Positions 62,853 to 64,000 of a DNA stretch of 64,000 nucleotides are shown here, one piece after another. Source of the stretch: Bremia lactucae (lineage: Eukaryota; Oomycota; Peronosporomycetes; Peronosporales; Peronosporaceae); contig NC_090610.1 in assembly GCF_004359215.1 (NCBI RefSeq), forward strand, positions 6,562,693 to 6,626,692, in the 5' to 3' direction. Each line of letters begins with the position of its first letter. Position 1 is the first letter of the stretch. The position numbers were made by a program, and so were the translations under genes. The notes beneath the pieces are model-generated. The model did no database searches. It was given only the letters and a program-made list of their open reading frames with translations, and was not told the origin of the DNA.

Positions 62853-63648
62853 TAACCCATTTGCAGCTGGAAAGCAGGGCAAGCACGAATGTACTTGCGC
62901 ACGAACTGATACTGGCGGGGCCAGTAAAAGTCGCGACTTACTGTGAAATCAATCTTCTCACGTCCACGATGCCCATTTGTTGGTGCATCGTGACACTCAT
63001 ACATGATGCGCAAGCGCAAATCATTGTGAGTTGGGACGACGACACGCGGCAACGACTGTGTAATACAATAAGCCGTTGCGTGTTGTGTATCGATCGCATG
63101 ACGATCGATATAAAGCCGCTAAATCTTTAAAAGATTTATCCGATAGATTCATCAGATGATCCGTTAAACGCGAAAGGTCCTTATCTTCTGCGTAGGCTTT
63201 CTTTATGTCATCAAATAAGGCTGATGACGGAACACTTAAAATGAGTGTTGCAACAGTGGGATTGTTTATACTGTTGAAATGCTTTAATTTAGTAATTGAC
63301 CATCCCGTTAAGTACACCAAGGGTACTTAAGGGACGCTCATGCTTTTACCAATGAGCGTTTCGCGATGTCGTGTGGTACAGGCTCGAGGCTTGCTAGCGG
63401 TCACAGGTATCCATCTCTTTTTTAAGGCCAAAACGAGCGAAAACGCGCTAAGTCAACGCCACCCTCGTATACCTTACCTGTTTTAGAGTAACTCTTATTC
63501 AAGGCGGGAGGGACCTATGCGCAGCAAGCTCGAAATCGGGTCGGCGTGATAATGCATCAGCGACGACATTAAGTCGTCCTGGTTTATATTCCACAGAGAA
63601 ATTGTACGGATCGGCGTGATAACGCATCAGCGACGACATTAAGACGGA
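62853..63648 (-). pseudogene. Inverted copy: family-C integrase zinc module and RNase H tail
   Basis: Mirror of 25031-25826, with HDAPTNGHRGREKIDF at about 62990-62940 on the minus strand, the family-A LTR scrap at 63274-63335 and SVEYKPGRLNVVADALSRRP at about 63600-63540. Two substitutions in the LTR scrap (aa against tg) distinguish it from the left arm. Confidence 0.75.
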
Positions 63649-64000
63649 AAGACGGACGCGGAACTTCATAAAACTCACGTTCGTCAGGTTCTTTCGCTTA
63701 TGCGAAAGCATAAGTTGTGCGCAAATCTCAAGAAGTGTATATTCGCTGCAATCGAAATGCCACTTCTTAGGTGCATCGTCGGTAAACACGGCGTGCGCCC
63801 TGATTCCGAAAAAGATCAAGGCAATTACCGACTGGCCAGTTACAGCCGATGTCAACGGACTTAGAAAGTTCCTTGGATTAGCGGCGTACTTGCACAAGTA
63901 CTCCCACAATTATGCCAAGATGACTGTTTATTGCTCTCGTCTCTTGAAAAAAAAGACGAGAAACGGCTATAGAACGCTGATTGTCAGCGTTCTTTTGAAG
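63649..64000 (+). pseudogene. Inverted copy: family-C RT thumb
   Basis: Mirror of 24679-25030, now in plus orientation: KHKLCANLKKCIFAAIEMPL, GCIVGKHGVRPDSEKDQGNY, LGLAAYLHKYSHNYAKMT, running into RNase H beyond the window edge. Confidence 0.75.

Larger units (their letters stand above)
57300..64000 (-). repeat. Right arm of the 6.7-kb inverted repeat
   Basis: Reverse complement of 24679-31379 with only a handful of substitutions and no indel seen (the constant sum 88679 holds across the whole arm). It begins immediately after the 100-N gap and runs off the window, so its true outer end is unknown. Confidence 0.95.

Overview
The window looks like a repeat-rich oomycete nuclear contig (Peronosporales, i.e. 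a Phytophthora or downy-mildew type genome). This rests on compact eukaryotic genes with 58-86 bp GT-AG introns, embedded in decayed Ty3/Gypsy chromoviruses of the kind that fill such genomes. The species cannot be named from sequence alone. No bacterial operon, CRISPR array, rRNA or tRNA gene was seen.

Host genes form one island of about 5.6 kb: a CTD-type small phosphatase (13358-14853), the ESCRT-I subunit VPS28 (about 14935-15833), an unrecognised membrane-anchored protein on the minus strand (15937-17325) and a COMMD10-like COMM-domain protein (18159-18942). Intergenic gaps are short: about 80 bp between phosphatase and VPS28, 103 bp between the convergent VPS28 and membrane-protein genes, and about 830 bp in the divergent promoter before COMMD10.

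Almost everything else is mobile DNA. I name four LTR families by their LTRs. Family A (LTR about 513-559 bp) has copies at 6190-10954 and 43335-50332 and pieces at 1-860, 19471-19807 and 55718-57197. Family C (LTR about 440 bp) has bodies at 861-4600 (+), 19808-25030 (-), 34166-37430 (-) and 50333-55655 (+). Family D (LTR about 485 bp) has a body at 27045-34043 (+), an inverted duplicate at 57300-61634 (-), a clean solo LTR at 40080-40564 and an LTR at 11663-12127. Family F is represented by two LTR pieces (11268 and 43012). A, C and D encode gag, protease, RT, RNase H, integrase and a C-terminal chromodomain. Every copy carries stops, frameshifts or deletions, so no autonomous element is present here.

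Three things go beyond routine annotation. (1) The retroelement bodies and LTRs are laced with short, often perfect inverted repeats (stems 7-13 bp, loops 0-9 nt). These include a hairpin at the same protease codons in families A and C whose two arms have covaried, and a hairpin whose loop is flipped in one copy. (2) Families A and C both have a long antisense ORF starting just inside the 3' LTR and running back towards pol; in C it encodes a Ser/acidic protein ending in a predicted coiled coil. (3) A 6.7-kb near-identical inverted repeat (24679-31379 versus 57300-64000) crosses several nested element junctions and ends at a 100-N gap, so it is either a recent inverted duplication or an assembly misjoin.
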